Positions 5,534-12,201 of a stretch of DNA of 12,201 nucleotides are shown here, piece by piece. Made by a program: the position numbers and the translations under genes. The notes below the pieces were generated by a model. That model was given only the letters and a program-made list of their open reading frames with translations, was not told where the DNA came from and did no database searches. Within the stretch, counting starts at the first letter, position 1, and each line of letters begins with the position of its first letter. The DNA comes from an uncultured Micrococcales bacterium (GTDB lineage Bacteria; Actinomycetota; Actinomycetes; S36-B12; GCA-2699445), in assembly GCA_903915555.1 (NCBI GenBank), contig CAIWTL010000404.1, forward strand, positions 1 to 12,201, given 5' to 3'.

Positions 5534-7099
5534 GTGACGACAGCCCAGACAGTCTCCGGCAGGATGCCGGCCGACCAGCGCAGGCTCGTCTTCGCGGTCG
5601 CCGCGTCGGCCGTGCTGGTGTTCACGGTCTCCGCGAGTTTCAACTACATCCTGACTTCGATCCTGGACGACTTCCAGCCCGGCCAGACCCAGTCGGACAT
5701 GCTGCGTCAGATCCCCTCCATCGGAGCACTCCTGGTGATCTTCGCGGCAGGCATCCTCGGCCAGCGGCTGGGGGCCCGGCGCATCATGCTGTGGTGCACG
5801 CTGCTGTACGCCATCGGCTCCCTCCTCGCCGCGGTGGCGCCCGTGATCGAGATCGTGACCCTGGGACTGCTGCTGGACTACGTGGGCAAGTCCGCGCTCG
5901 TCGTCGTCTCCCTGGCGTACATGAGCGCGTCCATCAGCGACCCGGATCACCGCGCGTCGGCCTTCTCGACCTACACCGCCGCATCCCCCGTGGCGTACCT
6001 GGTCATGCCGGTCCTGACCGGACTGCTCGTCACCACCACGACCTGGCGCTGGGTCTCTGTCGTATGGGCGGTGTGCGGACTGGTCGCCTTCTTCGTGGTG
6101 TGGCGCATGATCCCCCGCCAGGTGGAGGCGTCGGATCAGACCGGTGAGATGGTGACGCCGCTGCTTGCGGGCGCGGTCCTAGCCATCGGGGTCCAGATCC
6201 TCACCGAGGTCTCCTCCCCGGACGGGACCTCGGTGCGGGTCTGGTGGAGTCTCCTGCTGTTCGGGATAGCCCTGGGGGCGCTCGTCGTGGCGATGCGCCG
6301 CATCGCCAGGCCCTCGCTGTCCCTGGCGCCACTGCGCAACCGCCAGTTGGTGCTCCTCCTCGTGGTGCTCATGATCACCGTGTTCACGAACCTCTGGTTC
6401 TACACGACCATGGCCCTGCAGTACATCTACGGATTGGACGAGGTGAGTGTGGCGGTGGCGATGCTGGTACCGCAGTTCGTCGCCATCCTGGGTGCCGGTG
6501 TCGCCAGCACCACGGTCAAGCGGCTCGGAATCACGCGCACCGGGACCGTCATGCTGCTCGTGGTGGCCGCCTGCCTGTTCGGCAGTGCGCAGGTCCAACT
6601 CGACACGCCGCTGTGGGTCGTCATCGGCCTGGTGTCGGTCTACTCCGGCGCCGCGCTCGGGGTCAGCGTGTCCATGACCAACGCGATCATGGACACCGCC
6701 GACAAGGGCAGCCAGGGCATCACGTCTGCCTACCGCGGGGCGTCGTCCAATCTCGGCGGCGCGATCGGTACGGCCGTCATGACCGCCGCGATCTTCACCG
6801 CCGTCTCGGTCTCGCTGCAGGACCAGTCCGCCGCCGATGGAACGCCGGTGGCGACCGCCGATGCCGCGGCCAACTCGGTGAAGAGCGGTGCCACGGTCGG
6901 CGACCTCTCCTCCCAGTACGCCGTGCCGATCTCCGAGGCGGATCAACTCGATGACGAGACCCGCCAGGCATTCCTCATCGGCTACGAGACCCACGGTTGG
7001 ATCGGAACGGTCGTCATCCTGGCTGGGGCTGCGCTGTTCTACCGGGTGCGTCGACGCATGGACAAGCAGAGGGAAGGCTCGACACCGGCTGAGGCGTGA
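5534..7099 (+). CDS. 14-TM MFS multidrug-type exporter (DHA2 family)
   Basis: A proton-driven export permease, 521 aa, of the length and plan of EmrB/QacA-like DHA2 transporters. Helix 1 is RLVFAVAASAVLVFTVSASF. The loop after TM2 carries GQRLGARRIM, matching the MFS motif A region. LVMPVLTGLLVTTTTWRWVS matches the conserved TM5 to loop region, where the family usually has a motif C (GPxxGG) nearby; here the glycines are partly replaced. An extra two-helix insert and a long extracytoplasmic loop before the last helix (about 430-490, Ala/Ser/Asp rich) fit 14 helices. Substrate unknown: drugs, dyes or metabolites. The start is set at GTG 5534 on the -10 spacing; ATG 5507 would add nine residues. 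No TetR or MarR regulator gene is adjacent. It is convergent with the DUF2127 gene across 36 bp. Confidence 0.87.
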   Translation: MTTAQTVSGRMPADQRRLVFAVAASAVLVFTVSASFNYILTSILDDFQPGQTQSDMLRQIPSIGALLVIFAAGILGQRLGARRIMLWCTLLYAIGSLLAAVAPVIEIVTLGLLLDYVGKSALVVVSLAYMSASISDPDHRASAFSTYTAASPVAYLVMPVLTGLLVTTTTWRWVSVVWAVCGLVAFFVVWRMIPRQVEASDQTGEMVTPLLAGAVLAIGVQILTEVSSPDGTSVRVWWSLLLFGIALGALVVAMRRIARPSLSLAPLRNRQLVLLLVVLMITVFTNLWFYTTMALQYIYGLDEVSVAVAMLVPQFVAILGAGVASTTVKRLGITRTGTVMLLVVAACLFGSAQVQLDTPLWVVIGLVSVYSGAALGVSVSMTNAIMDTADKGSQGITSAYRGASSNLGGAIGTAVMTAAIFTAVSVSLQDQSAADGTPVATADAAANSVKSGATVGDLSSQYAVPISEADQLDDETRQAFLIGYETHGWIGTVVILAGAALFYRVRRRMDKQREGSTPAEA

Positions 7100-7111
7100 G
7101 GCGCCGTTAGT

Positions 7112-7127
7112 CGGCGTCGACTCGCCG
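7112..7127. terminator. Weak hairpin between convergent MFS and DUF2127 genes
   Basis: CGGCG (7112-7116) pairs with CGCCG (7123-7127) around a 6-nt loop in a 36-bp convergent gap. The stem is short and without a T-run, so termination here is only a possibility. Confidence 0.25.
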
Positions 7128-7135
7128 TCCCTGCC

Positions 7136-7984
7136 TCACACCAGGACGGTGCCGCTCTGCTCCTGCGGACTGCGGCCCGCGGCGCGCAGTTCCGCTCCGA
7201 GCAGTGTGCTGTCTCGGATCTCGGCGAGGTAAGCCCCGTGCCCCCCTCGGACCCCGAACAGACGGCCCTTCCAGATGAGGTACACCACGATGGCCACATT
7301 GACGGCGAACAGAGTGATCTTGAACGGTGTGGGACGGTTCAGGATCTCGTAGATCTCCAGGGGGATGAACACACTCGTCGCGACGACCGCCAGGTACTCC
7401 GCCCACCGCCAGCCACCCCACAGCCCGAAGGCCTCGACCAACTGCAGGATCGCGTAGCCGACGAAGGCGGCGCCGAGGAGGGTGAAGAAGACCGGGTTTT
7501 CCCCGAGCAGTTCCTGCACCGTGGCGATCAGGTGCGAGTTCCGGATGTCCCAACCCACCTGTTCGGCCAACGGGTACGCCGACGTGATGATGGCGTTCAC
7601 CTTCGCCACCACGCTGTCGCGGTTCGCGCCCAGCGCGAAGATTCCCCCTGCGGCGACGAGCAGCATCAACGCCCGGATGACGCGCTCCACGGCGACGACG
7701 CGCAGCAGCGCGAGTTTGCGCCCGTGGCTGCCCCGCACCGCGAGCGGGACCTCCCCCAGCGGAACGGGGGCCTGCTGGGTCCCCCGCACCCCGGCTGTTG
7801 CGGGGTCGTCCGTCTCCACGAAGGTGCCGCACCGCAGGCACCGCAACAACACCGGGTTCTCGGCCGTGCGTTGCAGGTCGGCGGCGAGGGGGTCCGCGAG
7901 CCACACGAGTTGGTGCCCACGCCGCCCGCACCGGCGCAACACCCACAGGGCATCGCGACGGGACAGCGGCGGCGGGGAGTCCAT
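7136..7984 (-). CDS. DUF2127-type membrane protein with Cys-rich N-terminus
   Basis: A 282-aa protein of unknown function. The N-terminal region has CGRRGH (Cys19, His24) and LLRCLRCGTFV (Cys49, Cys52), a likely small zinc-binding module. The membrane part starts with LRVVAVERVIRALMLLVAAG (about 94-113). Further helices lie at about 164-184 (VFFTLLGAAFVGYAILQLVE), 196-213 and 222-239. The stretches GGWRWAEYLAVVATSVFIPL, EIYEILNRPT and LIWKGRLFGVRGGH are typical of DUF2127 proteins in actinobacteria. The start at ATG 7984 (MDSPPPLSRRDALWVLRRCG) is chosen because relatives begin shortly before the first cysteine. A purine-rich G-run precedes it, but no clean Shine-Dalgarno sequence. In-frame GTG 8044 upstream is an alternative. 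It diverges from the DUF305 lipoprotein gene. Confidence 0.82.
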   Translation of the reverse strand: MDSPPPLSRRDALWVLRRCGRRGHQLVWLADPLAADLQRTAENPVLLRCLRCGTFVETDDPATAGVRGTQQAPVPLGEVPLAVRGSHGRKLALLRVVAVERVIRALMLLVAAGGIFALGANRDSVVAKVNAIITSAYPLAEQVGWDIRNSHLIATVQELLGENPVFFTLLGAAFVGYAILQLVEAFGLWGGWRWAEYLAVVATSVFIPLEIYEILNRPTPFKITLFAVNVAIVVYLIWKGRLFGVRGGHGAYLAEIRDSTLLGAELRAAGRSPQEQSGTVLV

Positions 7985-8055
7985 CCCCCCACCGTGCCAC
8001 TCCCAGGTCGCGTCGCGCGGGAGCGGCGCGAATGTCAGGGCCACATCAGGGTTGG

Positions 8056-8082
8056 CGCACCCGTCCCCGGGACGGGCGTGCG
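8056..8082. promoter_or_regulatory. GC-rich dyad between the divergent DUF2127 and DUF305 genes
   Basis: CCGTCCC (8061-8067), one central C, GGGACGG (8069-8075), flanked by CGCAC (8056-8060) and GTGCG (8078-8082) with a 2-nt bulge. It lies in a divergent gap where no terminator is needed. A G/C-tract dyad near copper genes loosely recalls CsoR-type operators, but the match is not good enough to assign. Confidence 0.35.
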
Positions 8083-8136
8083 GCCCGGCGCAGCGGGCAG
8101 CATCATGTGATTCACGGACGGGCTGAGGAGAAGATG

Positions 8137-8754
8137 ATGAACCGCTTGAAGACCGCTGCGGCCGCACTCGGGATCGGTGCCGTCATCGTCGCCGGTGCGT
8201 CCGCGTGCAGTTCCAACACGATGGAGGCTCAGCCCTCGACTGCCGCGACTGTGGTCGGCTCGGCGACCGACATCGCGTTCGCCCAGGCGATGATCCCCCA
8301 CCACCAGCAGGCCGTGGAGATGGCGGACATGGCCCTGGACCCGAAGGCCGACGCCTCCCCGGCGGTCAAGCGGTACGCCGAGGAGATCAAGCAGGCGCAG
8401 GGCCCCGAGATCGACCAGATGACCACTTGGCTGCAGTCGTGGGGTGCGCCGACGGCGATGCCCGGTGCTTCGGGCGACATGCACGGCATGGACCACAGCG
8501 GCCACGACATGGGCGGCATGACGATGTCAGGGATGATGACGCCGGAGGACATGCAGACACTCAGCACCCTGTCGGGGCAGCCGTTCGACACGATGTGGCT
8601 CGAGATGATGATCGCCCACCACGAAGGGGCCATCCAGATGGCCGAGCAGGTGAAGTCGGAGACGAGTGACCCAGAGGTGGAGCAGCTGGCCAACGACATC
8701 ATCACCGCCCAGGAGGCCGAGATCGAGCAGATGCGCAAGACGCTCGACGCCTGA
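8137..8754 (+). CDS. DUF305 lipoprotein, His/Met-rich, probable copper link
   Basis: An exported lipoprotein of 205 aa. The signal peptide MNRLKTAAAALGIGAVIVAG ends in lipobox ASAC with Cys24 as the lipidated residue. Two DUF305 halves follow. The first has FAQAMIPHHQQAVEMADMAL (His55-His56); the second has WLEMMIAHHEGAIQMAEQV (His161-His162). Between them, residues 114-134 are packed with His and Met (DMHGMDHSGHDMGGMTMSGM), a pattern suited to binding Cu(I)/Cu(II). DUF305 proteins are ferritin-like helical bundles often found near copper-resistance genes; the exact role is not established. Here a copper ATPase lies two genes downstream. The start is ATG 8137 because AGGAG (8126-8130) is 6 nt away; the ATG at 8134 would be only 3 nt away. 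An extracytoplasmic copper-binding or buffering role is inference. Confidence 0.88.
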   Translation: MNRLKTAAAALGIGAVIVAGASACSSNTMEAQPSTAATVVGSATDIAFAQAMIPHHQQAVEMADMALDPKADASPAVKRYAEEIKQAQGPEIDQMTTWLQSWGAPTAMPGASGDMHGMDHSGHDMGGMTMSGMMTPEDMQTLSTLSGQPFDTMWLEMMIAHHEGAIQMAEQVKSETSDPEVEQLANDIITAQEAEIEQMRKTLDA

Positions 8755-8802
8755 TCCGGTCCTTCCGGTGACGCGCGACCGTTGCGACGGCACTCTGGTC
8801 CG

Positions 8803-9324
8803 GTGACCCGGATCAGTGTCTACATCGCCACCAGCATCGACGGATACATCGCCACCGAGGACGAAAGCCTTGCGTGGCTGGAGGCCGCCGGGTCCCCCGA
8901 TGAGGATTACGGCTTCCAAGGATTCCTGGACTCCGTCGACGCGCTGGCCATGGGACGCGGGACCTATGACCACATCCAGCACCTCGACCCATTGCCCTTC
9001 GGAGAGAGGGACGTGTTCGTCTTCACGTCCCGGTCGTCGGTGCCACGACATGGCGTGACGTTCTGGAGCACGGACCCGAGACAGGCCCTCGACGAGTGGC
9101 GCCGGCGCGGACTGAAACGCGTCTATGTCGACGGGGGCGTGTTGATCAGCGCCTTCCTGGCCGAAGGGCTCGTGGACGACATGCTCCTGACCACAGTTCC
9201 CATCCTTCTCGGTCGTGGCCGCCCCCTGTTCCACCCCGTATCGCGGGTTCAGCCCATGAGGCTGACCGGGGTGCAGGAGTTCCCGAGTGGCATGGTGAAC
9301 CGCTCCTACCAGCGATCGGGGTGA
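8803..9324 (+). CDS. RibD C-terminal/dihydrofolate-reductase-like family protein
   Basis: A 173-aa cytosolic protein of the RibD_C/DHFR-like fold, which usually binds NADPH. The family start ISVYIATSIDGYIATED (residues 4-20) is followed by LAMGRGTYDHI (48-58), VFVFTSR (71-77), RVYVDGGVLISAFLAEGLVD (107-126) and TVPILLGRGRPLF (131-143), the conserved core of the stand-alone reductase group. No deaminase domain is present, so this is not a full RibD. Substrate is unknown; many such proteins are annotated only as dihydrofolate reductase family. GTG 8803 gives the normal family N-terminus. No Shine-Dalgarno sequence precedes it; a weak GTGACG/CACTCT pair with 17-bp spacing lies upstream, 6 nt from the start. 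It sits between the DUF305 and copper ATPase genes on the same strand without obvious functional connection. Confidence 0.85.
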   Translation: MTRISVYIATSIDGYIATEDESLAWLEAAGSPDEDYGFQGFLDSVDALAMGRGTYDHIQHLDPLPFGERDVFVFTSRSSVPRHGVTFWSTDPRQALDEWRRRGLKRVYVDGGVLISAFLAEGLVDDMLLTTVPILLGRGRPLFHPVSRVQPMRLTGVQEFPSGMVNRSYQRSG

Positions 9325-9418
9325 GCCCCCGAGTGGGTGGCGAAACCGCCGGGTGAAGCGTCAGTCTGGTTCAGGGTTCCCGTTTCAGTCCGCGATGGGG
9401 CGGGCCAGGTGGACCGAC

Positions 9419-9424
9419 AGGAGG
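9419..9424 (+). promoter_or_regulatory. Strong ribosome binding site of copA
   Basis: AGGAGG, 7 nt before ATG 9432, fixes the start just before the first metal-binding module. In the rest of the 107-bp gap after the RibD-like gene I see no clear -10/-35 and no CueR-type dyad. Confidence 0.7.
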
Positions 9425-9431
9425 GACGGCC

Positions 9432-11537
9432 ATGGCAGGGACACCGACCGGTCCGGGCACGGCCACGCCCTACATCTGCCCGATGCATCCGGAGGTCACC
9501 GACGGGGAGGCGTCCGACTGCCCGAAATGCGGGATGCGCCTGGTCCCCGCCGGTGAACCCGGAGAGCACGGGGCCCATGCCCATCCACACGCCCAGGCCG
9601 ACGACGACACGGTTGCCGGGTCGGTGACACCGTCCACCGACCCCACGTCCTACGGCTTCGCGCCGGGCGCCACGCTCTACACGTGCCCGATGCACCCGGA
9701 GATCGTCACCGATACACCGGGTCGCTGCCCGATCTGCGGTATGCACCTGGAGGCGATGGTCCCCGGCGCCGACGACGACTCCGACCGGCTCGCCTACCAG
9801 GACATGCGCCGACGCTTCTGGGTCTCCGTCCCGTTGTCGCTCGCCGTCCTCTCACTGGCGATGTTCCACTTCCCGCCGCTGCCGGCGGGTTGGGGCCCGT
9901 GGGTCGAGTTCGCGCTCGCCACCCCGGTCGTCCTGTGGTGCGCCGGACCCTTCTTCCTGTGGGCGTGGCAGTCCGTCCGCCATCGCAGCCCGAACATGTG
10001 GACCCTCATCGGGCTGGGTGTCAGCGCTGCCTACCTCTATTCCGTCGTCGCGACGGTCGCGCCCGGTCTTTTCCCCGACTCGTTGAGGATGGATGGGGAG
10101 ATCCCCGTCTACTTCGAGGCCGCCGCGATCATCTGCACACTGACGCTTCTCGGTCAGGTCCTCGAGCTCCGCGCTCGGGCGACCACCGGGGACGCCATCA
10201 AGGGCCTGCTGGAACTGGCTCCGGCGACCGCGCTGCGGATCGGCGAGGATGGTTCGGAGACTGAGGTCGACCTCGCCGAGATCGTGGTCGGAGACCGCGT
10301 CCGCGTGCGTCCGGGGGAGAAGGTGCCGGTCGACGGCGTCGTCGAGTCCGGCACCTCGTCGGTCGACGAGTCGATGCTGACCGGTGAGCCCGTTCCTGTG
10401 GACAAGGCCGCGGGGGATCGGGTCATCGGCGGAACCGTCAACTCCACCGGGGCTCTCGTGGTGGTTGCCGACCAGGTCGGGTCGGACACCGTGCTGTCCC
10501 GCGTCGTGGAGATGGTGGCCAACGCACAGAGATCCAAGGCCCCCATGCAGCGGCTCGCGGACAGGGTCGCAGGGGTCTTCGTGATGGCCGTGATCGTCGT
10601 GGCGGTCCTCGCGTTCGTCATCTGGGGCCTGGTGGGACCCGCGCCGAGCTGGGGTTACGCCCTCGTGGTCGGTGTCTCGGTGTTGATCATCGCCTGCCCG
10701 TGCGCGCTCGGTCTCGCCACACCCATGTCGGTCATGGTGGGCAGTGGTCTGGGCGCCACGCACGGCGTGCTGTTCAAGGACGCGGCCGCGATGGAGAAGA
10801 TGCGTGAGGTCGACACCCTCGTGGTGGACAAGACCGGCACACTCACCGTCGGACGGCCCACCGTCAGTACCGTCCTCGCGGTACCCGGCGATGACGATGA
10901 TGACGTGCTGGTGGCGGCCGCGTCCGCCAACCGGGCCAGCGAGCATCCGTTGGCCCGCGCGATCGCCGAGGCGGCGAACGAGCGGGACCTGACCCTGGTC
11001 GAGCCCACGGACTTCGAGGCCATCCCCGGTTACGGTGTCGCGGCCACTCTGGACGGTCGGCGGGTGGTCGTCGGGAATTCCGAACTCATGCAGAAGCAGG
11101 GCGTGGCCATGCCCCCCGAGGTCCTCTCCGCCGCTCCGGCGGGCCACACGGTCATCCAGGTCGGTGTGGACGGGCGGCCAGTGGGTGTCATCGCGCTCGC
11201 CGACGCCGTCAAGGACACCACCGCTCACGCCGTCGGGGAGCTGCACCGCGACGGGGTCACCATCGTCATGGCGACCGGGGACGCGCAGGGACCGGCCGAA
11301 GCCGTGGCGCGCGAGTTGGGGATCGACGTCGTGCATGCGGGAGTGAAGCCGGACGACAAGCTGCGCATCGTCGAGGAACTGCAGCGACAGGGACACCTGG
11401 TGGCGATGGCCGGTGACGGGATCAACGATGCCCCCGCACTGGCGCAGGCCGACATCGGCATCGCCATGGGGACCGGCAGCGACATCGCCATCGACGCGGC
11501 GGAGATCACGCTCGTCAAGGGCGACCTCCGGGGGATC
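9432..11537 (+). CDS. copA: P1B-type copper-exporting ATPase, C-terminus lost at a junction
   Basis: A membrane pump that exports Cu+ (possibly Ag+) using ATP. Two N-terminal heavy-metal-binding modules precede the pump: YICPMHPEVT with CPKCGM (14-35) and YTCPMHPEIV with CPICGM (83-104). There is no classical HMA domain. Membrane helices follow from about residue 129. The actuator loop has SMLTGEPVPVD (TGE 318-320). The metal-binding helix has ACPCALGLATP (CPC 422-424). Asp466 in DKTGT is the phosphorylated residue. HP is at 505-506, GYGV near 533-536, ATGD at 614-617 and GDGINDAP from 661. Family similarity stops at residue 702 (KGDLRGI); the last two helices, which carry further Cu ligands, are absent. 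The frame stays open to 12201, but only by reading antisense through priA-like DNA. The start has AGGAGG at 9419-9424, 7 nt upstream. A product of this sequence as it stands would not be a working pump. Confidence 0.92.
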
Positions 11538-11984
11538 ACTCACCGCCGCGCGCGCGCCGCCGTACCGCTCGCCGAGCGACGCGAGCGTGGCGTCGCCGCT
11601 CGCCCGCAGGAGCGCGAGGATGGCGGCAGCTTGCCCGCGCAGCGTGCCCGGCTCGTCGCGCCGTTCGGTGGCGCGCGCCACTTGCACCACCCGGCCCACG
11701 CGCTTGGCCTCGACGCGTCTGGTGCCTGCCGGCGGCGCCTCTGGCTGGGCCTCCGGGCGCGGAGACTCCGCGCGCAACTCGCCCGCGGAGTCGCCGGCGG
11801 CGAGCTCGCCCCGCAGCACCGCCGGCAGCGCGAGCCGCAGCACCTCGCCGATGGGCGCCAGATAGTAGCCCGACAGCTCACGCAAGAACGCGAGCAGCTC
11901 GGGCGGCAGCACGGGCTCGCGCTCCACGAGCCTCACCACGGGCTTCAGGCGTCGCGCGTCGTCGGCCACCTCGCGCGGCCGCAC
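11538..11984 (-). pseudogene. priA: PriA N-terminal segment, displaced fragment
   Basis: On the minus strand this reads RPREVADDARRLKPVVRLVE, then LPPELLAFLRELSGYYLAPI, GEVLRLALPAVLRGELA, a Pro/Glu-rich linker, RVVQVARATERRDEPGTLRG and QAAAILALLRASGDATLASL to ERYGGARAAV. This matches the DNA-binding and winged-helix region of primosomal helicase PriA, which reloads the replicative helicase at stalled forks. In an intact gene it lies before the Walker A motif. Here it follows it, so the fragments are out of order. The left edge abuts the truncated copA at about 11537/11538. Wording such as GYYLAPIGEVLRLALP and the GCG/CGC-rich codons recall proteobacterial or myxobacterial PriA more than the divergent actinobacterial form, which often lacks helicase motifs; that is my recollection of the families, not a search. 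Confidence 0.7.
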
Positions 11985-12201
11985 CGCGAGCGCGTCGCCG
12001 AACCGGGCCCGAAAGCGCGCCACGAGCTGCGGGGTGAGGGCGATCTCGGGTACGAGCACGAGCGCACCCCCCCCTTTGGAGAGGGTGTCGGCGATGGCCC
12101 GGAGGTACACCTCCGTCTTGCCCGAGCCCGTCACGCCTTCAAGCAGCGTGCAGGAGAAGGCGCGCGCGGCGACGCGGGCGGCGAGCGCGTCCGCCGCCGC
12201 C
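11985..12201 (-). pseudogene. priA: PriA helicase segment with Walker A motif, partial at right edge
   Basis: Reading in from the right edge on the minus strand gives FSCTLLEGVTGSGKTEVYLR, then AIADTLSKGGGALVLVPEIA, LTPQLVARFRARFGDALAV. GVTGSGKTEVY is the Walker A motif and VPEIALTPQ the motif Ia region of PriA. In a normal gene the next residues would begin LHSGL or similar and lead to the DEEH box. Instead, near 11979-11990, the sequence switches to the PriA N-terminal region in the same frame. No start or stop is visible, so this is a fragment of a rearranged or chimeric gene. Confidence 0.72.

Noticed and set aside
6179..6994. 271-codon minus-strand frame within the MFS gene
   Set aside because: Antisense shadow rich in His/Asp/Gly/Arg with no motifs; the plus-strand exporter is clear.
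7798..8136. N-terminal extension of the DUF305 protein
   Set aside because: It is antisense to the DUF2127 gene; the signal peptide and lipobox need the start at 8137.
9852..12134. 760-codon minus-strand open frame beginning with a Walker A motif
   Set aside because: Only its first 200 or so codons (11538 upward) are protein-like, being PriA fragments. The rest is the antisense of copA in the same codon register and has no homology I can recognise.
11538..12201. Continuation of the copper ATPase frame to the window edge
   Set aside because: The frame is open but reads Arg/Ala/His-rich antisense of priA; no membrane helices or ATPase motifs occur.
1..12201. CRISPR array, tRNA/rRNA, insertion sequence or prophage
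   Set aside because: No regular direct repeats, cloverleaf-like segments, transposase or integrase motifs were found on either strand.

Overview
The window is high-GC DNA with the features of an actinomycete (Actinomycetota). It carries a furA-katG pair. Start codons are often GTG. Several genes have a TAnnnT -10 element 6-7 nt before the start codon, as in leaderless transcripts, and the genes have strong G/C third-position bias. From about 1 to 11537 it reads as one ordinary chromosomal stretch. I cannot name a species.

Layout from left to right. 1-1718 (minus): furA, then katG, which runs off the left edge; this is the classic peroxide-stress operon. 1985-3067 (plus): a CorA-type divalent-cation channel. 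3021-3743 (minus): a small DoxX-like membrane protein, then a short Tat-exported lipoprotein whose reading frame is broken by a single-base shift. 3823-4680 (plus): an EamA/DMT exporter. 4681-4823: a convergent gap with three hairpins. 4824-5354 (minus): a DUF1269-type glycine-zipper protein with a perfect dyad just upstream. 5534-7099 (plus): a 14-TM MFS exporter. 7136-7984 (minus): a DUF2127 membrane protein with a cysteine-rich N-terminus. 8137-8754 (plus): a DUF305 lipoprotein. 8803-9324 (plus): a RibD/DHFR-like reductase. 9432-11537 (plus): a P1B-type copper ATPase with two N-terminal CPMHP/CxxCGM metal-binding modules.

The right end is abnormal. The copper ATPase stops matching its family at residue 702, just before its last two membrane helices. 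The remaining 664 bases encode, on the minus strand, two pieces of the replication-restart helicase PriA in the wrong order: the helicase Walker A segment comes first and the N-terminal domain segment follows it. The simplest explanation is a chimeric join at a contig end, from assembly or amplification. A genuine rearrangement is the alternative.

Themes: oxidative stress (FurA/KatG), probable copper handling (DUF305 lipoprotein, CopA-like ATPase), cation transport and two efflux-type transporters. I see no CRISPR array, tRNA, rRNA, transposase or phage gene, and no clear sign of a new multi-gene system. The items most worth a second look are the copA/priA junctions, the frameshifted Tat lipoprotein, the recurring leaderless promoter pattern, and the perfect dyads at 4691-4714 and 5375-5398. 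No stretch of more than 300 bases lacks a gene.
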